Below, one piece after another: positions 1-7,840 of a stretch of DNA of 64,000 bases. This stretch comes from Candidatus Poribacteria bacterium (GTDB lineage: Bacteria > Poribacteria > WGA-4E > WGA-3G). Below the pieces are notes generated by a model, which saw nothing but the letters and a program-made list of their open reading frames with translations, was not told the DNA's origin and did no database searches. The position numbers and the translations under genes were made by a program. Every line of letters starts with the position of its first letter. The first letter of the stretch is position 1. The DNA lies in contig JAPPCZ010000086.1 in NCBI GenBank assembly GCA_028824685.1, positions 1 to 64,000 of the forward strand, given 5' to 3'.

Positions 1-448
1 ATATCGTCCCTACGGGACTAAAGAGCGTCTCAACTAATGAAGGATATTTGGACAAGCCTTTATTCATGTGAAACAATTAGTTACTAAAAGTTATTTGGCA
101 CAACTCGTAAGTATAATACATCTGCACGGCATTTTCAATTATATATCTTGAATGGGTATGTAAAGTTTTTGTAGAAATATGCAGATAAAACTTGTAGGAG
201 CGATCTCCGAAACGCGACTCCTACAAAGAGTAGTGTTCTGTAGGAGCGATTCCAGTTCGCGACCACACCACTCCCCTGCGAAAACGAACATATCCCTCCC
301 ATAAAAACCCACTGACAACAACTGAAAATTGACAACCGACAACTGAAAACTATTCCCCTGCAAACCTATTGGATATCTATTGGAAATCTATTGTTCCGCA
401 CGCCACAAAAACTTTCAACACCCATCCAGCATCAGTTATAATATCGGT
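1..448. repeat. Intergenic leader with family C and B repeats
   Basis: No gene is convincing here. A family C palindrome (CGTCCCTACGGGACTAAAG) lies at about 4-24. A full family B palindrome lies at 194-224, reading GTAGGAGCGATCTCCGAA and then a GCGACTCCTAC closing arm. A related copy (GTAGGAGCGATTCCAG...) follows at about 240-264. Small reading frames on the minus strand here only translate these repeats. The B copy at 194-224 is the same sequence that appears inside the downstream terminase gene. Confidence 0.8.
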
Positions 449-2416
449 ATGAAAAATCAAACGCCCCTTTACAAAAACATCCAAGATAACCATTTGAAAG
501 AGCAGGAATTTGTTCTATTTAAGCAAGAATATGCCTTGTATAATGAAATGTTATCCGAGCTTAAAGTGGAATTTCAGAAAGCCAAGAAAGAGGTAGACGA
601 CGCTGATAGATCCAAGAAAATGTCTCAATGCATTGTCAACCACAGTAGACTCGTGCTATCAAAAGACAGAATGTGCAGACGCGAGAACATTGAGCGACAT
701 GGATACGAGACCAATATGCGTATCTCCGAATGGAAATATAAGAAAAAACACACAGCACAGCACAACCTAAAATCGAACCACCAACCAGCAAAATCCAACA
801 TTACTGAACAATCCGACAAAATAGAACAACCTGACGAAGAACTGCAAGAATTCACGCATCTGCATCCCGATATGGAGCAGTATCAATCCTGTCTACCCAA
901 GCAAGATGCTAAAGATGATACTGGTAAGAGCGATCTCCGAAACGCGACGAAAAGCGATGACAAAAACGATACCGGTAGGAGCGACCTCCGAAACGCGACC
1001 AAGGACGATCTCCGAAACGCGACTGCCAGCAAACAAGCAACACCTAAACAAAAACTGCCCCGCATCACATACAATCCCGATGGATTCCGTCCTCACGGGC
1101 AGATGCGCGACCTATTCAAATCGCACAAAAATATAAAAATAGCAGGCGGCACTTATGACGCAGGCAAAACATTTAGCTGCGTCGCATACATAGACCAATT
1201 AGCGAGGAACTACCCCGGCGCACGCCTCACCTTCGTCCACCGCAGCCTCAAAAGAGTATACAAAAACATTGTCCCAACCTACGAAAAATATCTCGGATTC
1301 CGACCGAGAAGTCGCGCCGACCCGAATCCCACACCCATCACACGATACGGCGGCGAACATCCCGACTTCTTTCAATACTGGAACGGTTCACGCATCTACA
1401 TGAACGGATTAGACAAACCGCAAAACCTGCTATCCGACTTCTTTGATGCAGCATTCGTCAACCAAGCAGAACTCGTCTCCTTTGATACATGGGACGAACT
1501 TACCGCAAGAGTATCAGAACGCGCAGGTACACTGCCAATCGCATTCTTAATCGGTGATTGTAATCCCAGCACACCGAACCACTGGATACGCCAGCAGACA
1601 AAAGCCGGAAAACTCGCATATTTCGAGATGACATTCAGAGACAATCCCGAAATATACGATCAACAGACTGGCGAGCTAACCGAAAAAGGCAAGCGGCGCG
1701 TCCAGAGGTTACAAAACCTTGAAGGATTACGATACAAACGCGGATACGAAGGCAAATGGGTATCAGGCGAAGGACTCGTATTTGACACATTTCTGCCTGA
1801 AGTGCATGTCATTGACAACTTCACGATCTCAACGAAGTGGGCACGTTATATCAGTATCGACTGGGGATTTCGCAATCCATCGTGTTGTATATGGTGGGCG
1901 CGGTCACCAGATGACCGCATCTACGCATACAAAGAGATATACAAAACAAAGCTCACAAAACCCGATTTCATACGGATGATAAAAGCGAATTGTGATGCTT
2001 CAGATCGTATCCAATACGCAGCGGTAGACAGCGCGGATCAGGATGCCGTTGAGCAGCTACAGCGAGCGGGATTCCGTGTTAGACAACCTAAAAAATCGCG
2101 TTCTACACAGATAGACGTTATCAAGGAACGTCTAAAGGTAGACGCAACGGGCGCACCCGCAATCTTTTTTTTGCGGGATAGGCTTGTCCACCCGCCGGAT
2201 GAAGATTTGAAGGACACATATCGTCCGCTTGAAGTTACAGATGAGTTCATGAGTTGTACTTATGATGAAAATATGCGTGGCACAAACAGGGATGACGAGG
2301 CAATCAAAGGTGATAACCACGGCATAGACAGCACCGCCTATTTTATATTGAGCCTACAAAATAGGCAAAGTATCGGCAGTGGGCGCGTCGTTCACGGCAC
2401 CGTGCAGTTGGGGTAA
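449..2416 (+). CDS. Phage-type terminase large subunit (orphan)
   Basis: The 655-residue product looks like a DNA-packaging ATPase/nuclease of the PBSX/Terminase_6 type. A Walker A (GGTYDAGKTFS) lies at about residues 232-242. A probable Walker B with catalytic Glu is in AAFVNQAEL. The C-terminal nuclease has the Asp residues expected of an RNase H fold in YISIDWGF (about 467), AAVDSADQD and DNHGIDST. The first ~210 residues are charged, and residues about 158-192 contain three copies of an S/D-D-L-R-N-A-T motif encoded by family B repeats. I chose the ATG at 449 over 380 because the extra N-terminus is unconserved-looking; neither has a strong ribosome binding site. No portal, capsid or other phage gene is adjacent, so this is a prophage remnant or a domesticated gene. 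ATPase/nuclease identity is fairly sure; function in this cell is unknown. Confidence 0.8.
   Translation: MKNQTPLYKNIQDNHLKEQEFVLFKQEYALYNEMLSELKVEFQKAKKEVDDADRSKKMSQCIVNHSRLVLSKDRMCRRENIERHGYETNMRISEWKYKKKHTAQHNLKSNHQPAKSNITEQSDKIEQPDEELQEFTHLHPDMEQYQSCLPKQDAKDDTGKSDLRNATKSDDKNDTGRSDLRNATKDDLRNATASKQATPKQKLPRITYNPDGFRPHGQMRDLFKSHKNIKIAGGTYDAGKTFSCVAYIDQLARNYPGARLTFVHRSLKRVYKNIVPTYEKYLGFRPRSRADPNPTPITRYGGEHPDFFQYWNGSRIYMNGLDKPQNLLSDFFDAAFVNQAELVSFDTWDELTARVSERAGTLPIAFLIGDCNPSTPNHWIRQQTKAGKLAYFEMTFRDNPEIYDQQTGELTEKGKRRVQRLQNLEGLRYKRGYEGKWVSGEGLVFDTFLPEVHVIDNFTISTKWARYISIDWGFRNPSCCIWWARSPDDRIYAYKEIYKTKLTKPDFIRMIKANCDASDRIQYAAVDSADQDAVEQLQRAGFRVRQPKKSRSTQIDVIKERLKVDATGAPAIFFLRDRLVHPPDEDLKDTYRPLEVTDEFMSCTYDENMRGTNRDDEAIKGDNHGIDSTAYFILSLQNRQSIGSGRVVHGTVQLG
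923..1024 (+). repeat. Three family B repeats inside the terminase gene
   Basis: Three copies of the family B core (CGATCTCCGAAACGCGAC or CGACCTCCGAAACGCGAC) lie at 923-948, 974-1000 and 1004-1024. All are in the same reading phase and translate as SDLRNAT/DDLRNAT, so the gene stays open. The intergenic version of the same sequence is at 194-224. Confidence 0.9.
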
Positions 2417-2860
2417 CCCTTCGTCCATCGGGTAGAGTGAAGCAACACCCATAAATGTCAATTTAAGAATTTTGATTTGTATTATGCAGTATCTTTAGTC
2501 CCGCTGAATGCCATAAAGGCATTCATAGCGTTGATTTGGTAGGGACAGAATGTTTATAGAAAAAATGTTGTCCTCCGCCTCTTGAGTTCCGTAGGAACGG
2601 CATAGAAAGATAAACATATCGTCCCGACGGGACTAAAGAAGTTAATTGCCACGTTTTCTATAAACATATCGTCCCGACGGGACTGAAGAGATATACTCAA
2701 AATCGAAATTCCTTAAGTTGACAGCTATGGGTAGAGCGAAGCGACATCCGACACGTTTCGTTCATGTCGGGTTTCGCTTTGCTCTACCCGACCTACAAGA
2801 CTAAATTGACGCGCTGTTTCACAAAAATCAGCAGAAAATAAAAAAATATAACAATTTTTC
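2417..2860. repeat. Repeat cluster: nested C/D, further C, then REP
   Basis: A family C palindrome is split at 2496-2546: TAGTCCC, then a 36-bp family D hairpin at 2503-2538, then GTAGGGAC. More C copies follow at about 2587-2600 (GTTCCGTAGGAAC form), 2617-2638 and 2664-2688, each preceded by ATAAACATATCGTCCC-type sequence. A double REP (family A) lies at about 2729-2800, with GTCGGGTTTCGC and CTACCCGACCTAC arms. No coding sequence is evident. Confidence 0.8.
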
Positions 2861-2890
2861 TTGACAAATTTATTTCAAATAATATATGAT
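2861..2890 (+). promoter_or_regulatory. Sigma70-type promoter for the PQQ propeller gene
   Basis: TTGACA at 2861-2866 is separated by 18 bp from TATGAT at 2885-2890, in a very AT-rich stretch. The expected start site is about 40 bp before the ATG at 2938. Confidence 0.65.
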
Positions 2891-2937
2891 AGAATTAATA
2901 CTAAATTAATTGAACACATAGACAAGTTTTCTGTTTT

Positions 2938-4455
2938 ATGACATCAAACACAAAAAGCATCCGTTTATGGCCCCTATACATCGTCGTTAGTCTCACCGTT
3001 TTAGCGTTCGGGTTAGTGTGGTCGATGGATGCAGGTCAACGCGCGGACAAAGTAGCCCTTACGGTTTTAATACTTATCATAACGGTTTTTCTCAGTATCG
3101 TCTGGTTGTTATGCCTTTCCCGCTTGGCATGGCGAGTAAAATCCTTATCTTTTGGTGTCATCCTTCTGAGCATTGTTGCATTTGCAACCCTATTCCGTTT
3201 TTATGGATTTAGTGGTGACCTCGTCCCGATATTTGAATGGCGGTGGCGCGGGGAACCAGAGAGTTATGCCGCTTTAGCCGAAGCGCAAACCCCACAAGCT
3301 GCAGAACTTCAAACAGATTTTCCGCAGTTCCTCGGACCGGACAGAAACGCTATAATCACCAGTATCAAGCTCAACACGGATTGGGAAAACAATCCGCCAG
3401 AATTAGTTTGGAAACAACCTATCGGTGCTGGATGGTCGAGTTTTGCTGTTGTAGGTAACTCTGCGATTACACAGGAACAGGAAGGCGAATGGGAAAAGGT
3501 AGTCTGTTATGATTTTCTCACCGGCAAGGAAAAGTGGACACATAGAGATAAGGCAAGGTATTATACATCACTTGGTCAACTCGGTCCACGTGCAACACCA
3601 ACTATTGATGGCGACCGTGTCTATACTGTTGGTGGCACAGGTATTCTCAACTGTTTGGATTTTGAAACAGGTAAACAGATTTGGTCTACGAATATCTTTG
3701 AAGAAAACGGTGCAAAAGCCCCGCCATGGGGTGTGAGTATTTCGCCACTTGTTTATGATGAACTTGTTATCGTGAGTGCTGGCGGTGCAGTGGCGTATGA
3801 CAAAGAGACAGGCGATATTGCATGGACAGGACATAGACATCGTAGCGGATACAGCTCACCCGTTCTGATGACCTTGGCAGGTACTGAGCAGGTTGTGTTA
3901 TTTAACAACGGTCTTGTTACATCTCATGAACCGACTACCGGCGAACTATTATGGAAACAGCCGTGGCCAGCCGTAGAATGTGCTGCACAACCGACACCCC
4001 TTCCTGGAGACAAGCTTCTCGTCTCCACTGCTTACGGTGTCGGTGCTAAATTATTTCAAATCTCAACAGGTAACCCGTCACAAGAATTCAACGTTAAACT
4101 GTTATGGGAAAGTATCCGATTCAAAGCCAAATTTACCACGATAATTTATTACGAAGGCTATTTATACGGGCTTGATGACGGAATCTTCGCATGTATAAAT
4201 CCGTCTGATGGGACCCGCCAATGGAAGCGAGGACGTTATGGGCACGGACAGACACTCTTGATCTCAGATGTGCTGTTGGTGCTTACCGAATATGGTGAGA
4301 TTGTTCTTTTAGAACCGAATCCAGAAGCGCATAAAGAACTTGCGCGATTCCCTGCGTTAGATGGGCAGACATGGAACAACCCAACACTCGTTGGTAATTA
4401 CCTACTTGTTCGTAACAGTCGAGAAGCAGCTTGTTACCGGTTGCCAACTGAATAA
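2938..4455 (+). CDS. Membrane-anchored PQQ-like beta-propeller protein
   Basis: The 505-residue protein begins with about three hydrophobic helices (residues ~12-105), followed by an extracytoplasmic PQQ/BamB-like propeller. Repeated blades carry motifs such as YDFLTGKEKW, LDFETGKQIW, YDKETGDIAW and INPSDGTRQWKRG, and the segment opens with FPQFLGPDRN, which is typical of PQQ_2 proteins in planctomycete-like genomes. No quinoprotein dehydrogenase active site is visible, so a scaffold or binding role is more likely than catalysis. A good promoter lies upstream; the ATG lacks a clear Shine-Dalgarno. The gene is followed by the serine hydrolase 96 bp downstream on the same strand. Confidence 0.8.
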   Translation: MTSNTKSIRLWPLYIVVSLTVLAFGLVWSMDAGQRADKVALTVLILIITVFLSIVWLLCLSRLAWRVKSLSFGVILLSIVAFATLFRFYGFSGDLVPIFEWRWRGEPESYAALAEAQTPQAAELQTDFPQFLGPDRNAIITSIKLNTDWENNPPELVWKQPIGAGWSSFAVVGNSAITQEQEGEWEKVVCYDFLTGKEKWTHRDKARYYTSLGQLGPRATPTIDGDRVYTVGGTGILNCLDFETGKQIWSTNIFEENGAKAPPWGVSISPLVYDELVIVSAGGAVAYDKETGDIAWTGHRHRSGYSSPVLMTLAGTEQVVLFNNGLVTSHEPTTGELLWKQPWPAVECAAQPTPLPGDKLLVSTAYGVGAKLFQISTGNPSQEFNVKLLWESIRFKAKFTTIIYYEGYLYGLDDGIFACINPSDGTRQWKRGRYGHGQTLLISDVLLVLTEYGEIVLLEPNPEAHKELARFPALDGQTWNNPTLVGNYLLVRNSREAACYRLPTE

Positions 4456-4551
4456 ACGGCATCCGCGTTACAGCATCACCGCAATTTCATAAGCTATTAT
4501 ACCCCACATTTATCGGGGACATTTTACATAAAAGAGGAAGACAAGACACTG

Positions 4552-5451
4552 ATGAAAACTTATGTTTACAATTTTATTGGATTATTGGTTTGCTGCGGAC
4601 TCATCGTCTTACTCTGTGGGACTACAGTAGTCCATGCTGCTTACGATCCAACAATTGATTCCCCACTTGAACAAAATATAGATGTCTTTGTGAAACAATT
4701 CCGTCGTAAAGGTCCTTTGGCTTCAACAGATAGAACCAGTTTTGTTGTCTACGATCTCTCAAGAGGTAAGAAATTGGTTTCTATCAACGAAGATACGCCG
4801 AGAATGGCTGCCTCGTTAATCAAAAACTTTGTGATGCTTGCATACTTTCACGAAGTAAAACACGGCCGCTTACGGCATACGGATAAAAATAAATATCATT
4901 TGAAGAAGATGATTCAAGCCAGCTCAAATGTTTCAACTAACTATTTTATTCGGTTAATAGGCGGTCCATATACCGTGAATCGTAGATTGAAAGCTAACTA
5001 TCCTTACTTCAAGCAGACAAAAATTATTGAGTATATCCCCACAAATGGACGTACGTATCGCAACAAGACAAGCGCCCATGACCTGAATAGGTTCTTTGTA
5101 CAATTGTGGCATGAAAACCTTCCTCACTCCAAAAAGATGAAGTATTACTTTGAACTGCCGAATGGAGATTATATCTACAAAAAAACTCGCATTCCTTCAT
5201 CTGTTAAAGTTTACAATAAAACAGGAACTGTTTACGGACTGATAGGAGATAGTGGTATCATAGTTATGCGTGATCCCAATGGTAAACTCCGTCCTTATGT
5301 CTTTACCGGATTGATTGAAGATCGAAGCAAACCTTATGGAAGACGGCGTATCTCCTTTGGTGCTTGGGTTAATCAACGTGCAAATGTTCTACGCAAGGTT
5401 TCGGAAAAAGCTTACGGTTACATCTATAAAAGCTACGGTGGGCGGTGGTAG
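4552..5451 (+). CDS. Serine beta-lactamase-like hydrolase (class A type)
   Basis: The 299-residue exported protein has a signal peptide (hydrophobic residues 9-29, ending near VVHAAYD). It carries the three motifs of penicillin-recognising serine hydrolases: SxxK in MAASLIKNFVM, an SxN-like motif in QASSNVSTN, and KTG in YNKTGTVYG. A TSAHDLNRFF segment matches the region that follows the omega loop. The length fits Beta-lactamase2/class A enzymes. It could act on beta-lactams or on peptidoglycan peptides; the omega-loop Glu cannot be assigned with certainty (IIEYIP is a candidate). The start is supported by AGAGGAAG upstream of the ATG. Confidence 0.82.
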   Translation: MKTYVYNFIGLLVCCGLIVLLCGTTVVHAAYDPTIDSPLEQNIDVFVKQFRRKGPLASTDRTSFVVYDLSRGKKLVSINEDTPRMAASLIKNFVMLAYFHEVKHGRLRHTDKNKYHLKKMIQASSNVSTNYFIRLIGGPYTVNRRLKANYPYFKQTKIIEYIPTNGRTYRNKTSAHDLNRFFVQLWHENLPHSKKMKYYFELPNGDYIYKKTRIPSSVKVYNKTGTVYGLIGDSGIIVMRDPNGKLRPYVFTGLIEDRSKPYGRRRISFGAWVNQRANVLRKVSEKAYGYIYKSYGGRW

Positions 5452-5464
5452 TGCTTTGTCAACA

Positions 5465-5581
5465 TATCATTGTAGGTCGCGATTCGGAGATCGCTCCTAC
5501 TGGTGAACTGCTTATGGTAGGAGATAACTCCGATTCCCGACTACTTCCAAGACTCATCAATTATCGCTTGACAAAGCAGTA
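5465..5581. repeat. Composite B/G dispersed repeat, copy 1
   Basis: The stretch joins a family B palindrome (GTAGGTCGCGATTCGGAGAT then CGCTCCTAC) to a second motif, GTAGGAGATAACTCCGATTC then CCGACTAC, and ends ATTATCGCTTGACAAAGCA. The same order recurs at 56330-56436 with many substitutions, so the unit is about 110 bp. Confidence 0.7.
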
Positions 5582-5618
5582 GTTTTATTGCTCGCTTAAA
5601 ACTTATTCAAGGTATCTC

Positions 5619-6254
5619 ATGGCATCTGTTGTTAACATCGGTAGGCGTATAGAACTCGTGCCGATTGATACGCATTTCAAGGATATTACCATAGCACTTT
5701 ACCGCCAACAACAAGGTGAGCGTGCTGTTTTCCGAGTGCATACCTACAGTCGTGTTGAAGGTGCTGCAACACGGATTGAAAATGTAGTACAGTCAATGAA
5801 GATATTAGGTGGCATGCAAGAAACTTCGGATGGGCTGCTCCATTTTCCTTGCGGTGAAAGACATGAAGCAGCATGTCGACGTGTATTTTTAGAAGCATGC
5901 AAATTCCCCCAAAACACATCAGTTGAACCACGCCCCTTGAACACACTGGATAAAAAATCTAAACTAACTATTACTGTTGACTCTGTGGGAAATGGCATCT
6001 ACCGCGTTAAATCAAATGGAGAAGGTCGTCCTGCTGCACGTCGAGTTTCTGCGATTGCTGCCGGCTTGATAAAATTGGGTGAAATGGAAGCCGTGGGCGA
6101 TGAAGGTGATTCTGTCGCTTTTGCATGCGGACATTCGCACGATGCCCTTGTGGGTCTGTTGTTAGTGCGTGCGCCAAACGTCCGAGTAATCATGCGTGAA
6201 GAGGAAGCAACTGCTTCGCGTGGTGTGTTATCTGCACCAAGTCAACAGACATGA
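5619..6254 (+). CDS. Unknown protein with two internal repeats
   Basis: I do not recognise a family for this 211-residue soluble protein. It is built from two similar halves. Residues ~38-92 (FRVHTYSRVEG ... LHFPCGERHEAACRRVFLEA) resemble residues ~128-188 (YRVKSNGEGRP ... VAFACGHSHDALVGLLLVRA). Each half has a basic helix followed by a strand ending in F-x-C-G-x-x-H, so a Cys/His pair is conserved between repeats and could bind metal. The gene overlaps or abuts the URO-D methyltransferase, so a role with that enzyme is plausible. Function is otherwise unknown. Confidence 0.6.
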   Translation: MASVVNIGRRIELVPIDTHFKDITIALYRQQQGERAVFRVHTYSRVEGAATRIENVVQSMKILGGMQETSDGLLHFPCGERHEAACRRVFLEACKFPQNTSVEPRPLNTLDKKSKLTITVDSVGNGIYRVKSNGEGRPAARRVSAIAAGLIKLGEMEAVGDEGDSVAFACGHSHDALVGLLLVRAPNVRVIMREEEATASRGVLSAPSQQT

Positions 6255-6265
6255 GGAAATTCTTA

Positions 6266-7321
6266 ATGCATAATGAAAATATCCAAGTCGTTAAACCGAT
6301 GAACGGGCGTGAACGTGTGCTCGCTGCCCTCCGCAATGAACCCACTGACCGTACCCCTATTTGTAATCCTACCTCTGTTGCCACCGTCGAATTGATGGAT
6401 CTGGTTGACGCACCCTTCCCACAAGCAAATCGTGAACCAGAACTCATGGCAAGACTCGCTGCAACCGGCTACACAGAACTCGGATTTGACACGATTATGC
6501 CGGTCTTCACGATTATCCAAGAATCAAGTGCACTCGGTTGCAAAATCCAGTGGGAACAGAAGGATAACTGGCCCACCGTCAAGATGCGTGAACCGATTTG
6601 GGAAGATGTTGACGACATCACCATCCCTAACAACTTCCTAACACATCCTGATACGCAATGCGTGCTTGAAGCGATTAAAATCCTAAAGAAAGAATATGGC
6701 GATGAAGTCGCAGTGATCGGCAAAACGATGGGACCTTGGTCGCTTGGGTATCACTGCTTCGGTGTAGAACCGTTTCTATTGCTGTCACTTGATGATCCCG
6801 GAAAAACAAAACTTGCACTGGATAGAATGAAGGAAGCGACTGTGCAGTTCGGTATTGCCCAAATAGAAGCAGGTGCGGATGCCCTCACACTCCCCGACCA
6901 CGCAACGGGCGACCTCGTTAGCGGTGAATACTATCAACGTTATCTCCGCGACCTACACATTGAATTCGTGGAACGGATTCCGATACCGCTTATCCTACAT
7001 ATCTGTGGACGTACTGTGGACCGGATGGAGTACATCGCGCAAACTGGCATGGCAGCCTTCCATTACGACTCCAAAAATGAACCCAAAGAATCGATGGACA
7101 TCGTTCAGGAACGAATCGCACTGGTTGGCAATATCAACAATCCTGAAACGCTCTTTGCCAAAGAACCGGAAGCCGTTAATGCGGAAGTAGTCAAAAACCT
7201 TGAGGCAGGTGTGCCGCTGATTGGTCCGGAATGTGCTATCCCACTCCAAACGACAATCGAAAACCTGCAAGAAATTCCGAAAGCTGTTCAGGAATGGCAT
7301 AAGCACAGTCATAATTTTTAA
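6266..7321 (+). CDS. MtaA/CmuA-like URO-D family methyltransferase
   Basis: The 351-residue protein belongs to the uroporphyrinogen decarboxylase superfamily and is closest in motif to methylcobalamin:thiol methyltransferases (MtaA/MtbA). The N-terminus has the typical MNGRERVLAALRNEPTDRTP. The zinc ligands of MtaA appear to be present: HICG (H-x-C) and the later Cys in GPECAIP. In that family the enzyme moves a methyl group from a corrinoid protein to a thiol. No corrinoid protein or MtaB partner is adjacent, so the substrate is unknown. I favour the ATG at 6266, which has GAGGAA 7 nt upstream, over the ATG at 6251 that overlaps the preceding stop. Confidence 0.8.
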   Translation: MHNENIQVVKPMNGRERVLAALRNEPTDRTPICNPTSVATVELMDLVDAPFPQANREPELMARLAATGYTELGFDTIMPVFTIIQESSALGCKIQWEQKDNWPTVKMREPIWEDVDDITIPNNFLTHPDTQCVLEAIKILKKEYGDEVAVIGKTMGPWSLGYHCFGVEPFLLLSLDDPGKTKLALDRMKEATVQFGIAQIEAGADALTLPDHATGDLVSGEYYQRYLRDLHIEFVERIPIPLILHICGRTVDRMEYIAQTGMAAFHYDSKNEPKESMDIVQERIALVGNINNPETLFAKEPEAVNAEVVKNLEAGVPLIGPECAIPLQTTIENLQEIPKAVQEWHKHSHNF

Positions 7322-7337
7322 ATTTTTCTTAAAAAAT

Positions 7338-7366
7338 TTGATATTTCCAAATGTTTTGTGTATAAT
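7338..7366 (+). promoter_or_regulatory. Consensus promoter P1 upstream of exported gene set
   Basis: TTGATA at 7338-7343, a 17-bp spacer, then a perfect TATAAT at 7361-7366. It lies directly after the methyltransferase stop codon and points at the long leader before the gene at 7841. Confidence 0.7.
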
Positions 7367-7420
7367 ATTCAAAATAGCGATGGAAATTAGATATTTTTGG
7401 CAATTTTCTTATAAAAAAGT

Positions 7421-7449
7421 TTGACATTGTTCGGAAATCATGATATACT
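7421..7449 (+). promoter_or_regulatory. Consensus promoter P2 upstream of exported gene set
   Basis: TTGACA at 7421-7426, a 17-bp spacer and TATACT at 7444-7449 make a near-perfect sigma70-type promoter. It is in tandem with P1, 83 bp downstream. Transcription from here would give a leader of about 385 nt before the ATG at 7841. Confidence 0.75.
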
Positions 7450-7490
7450 ATATATCAGATGGATTTATTTTTTCTTTATGGGGAACGAAA

Positions 7491-7781
7491 ATGAGAAGCA
7501 AGTTGTTATTAAAAAATAGACGTACAAGGTGCTTATCATCTAAGCAGATTATCTCACCACATCAAATAAGTATGTTTATTTTGATTCGTTGTGCCCCCCC
7601 CCCCCCCAGCGAAAATCCGCTAACTTTTCATAATTACAAATCTATACTTGGAGTCTTCACGATCATGGCACTGCCTTTGTGTGTGCGTTTCGTTTGGACT
7701 CTTTTTTTGTTGCAGGTGGGGTTTTGCGTCCAAAACACAAGGCACAGAAAAACTGTTTATCTTAAACAAAAGACGTGTTAA
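7491..7781 (+). CDS. Small ORF with C14 tract (possible leader gene)
   Basis: An open frame of 96 codons begins at an ATG preceded by GGGGAACGAAA and lies wholly within the transcript expected from promoter P2. It has a basic N-terminus (MRSKLLLKNRRTR), a run of prolines made by 14 consecutive C residues at 7594-7607, and a hydrophobic stretch near GVFTIMALPLCVRFVW. In the two other frames after the C tract, stops come within about 5-8 codons, so a change in tract length would truncate the product. I recognise no family. It may be a chance frame in a long untranslated leader, or a phase-variable small membrane protein. Confidence 0.3.
   Translation: MRSKLLLKNRRTRCLSSKQIISPHQISMFILIRCAPPPPSENPLTFHNYKSILGVFTIMALPLCVRFVWTLFLLQVGFCVQNTRHRKTVYLKQKTC
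7594..7607 (+). repeat. Homopolymer C14 tract
   Basis: Fourteen C residues in a row, between the tandem promoters and the gene at 7841. Homopolymers of this length mutate often by slippage and are also prone to sequencing error. Confidence 0.9.
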
Positions 7782-7840
7782 CATGTGACTTATACATTAG
7801 CGTTCTAACTTGAGGAATCTAAAAAAAAGGAGATAACGAA

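Noticed and set aside
883..1096. Minus-strand frames with repeated VAFRRS or RVSEI motifs inside the terminase gene
   Set aside because: These are antisense translations of the family B repeats within a well supported gene.
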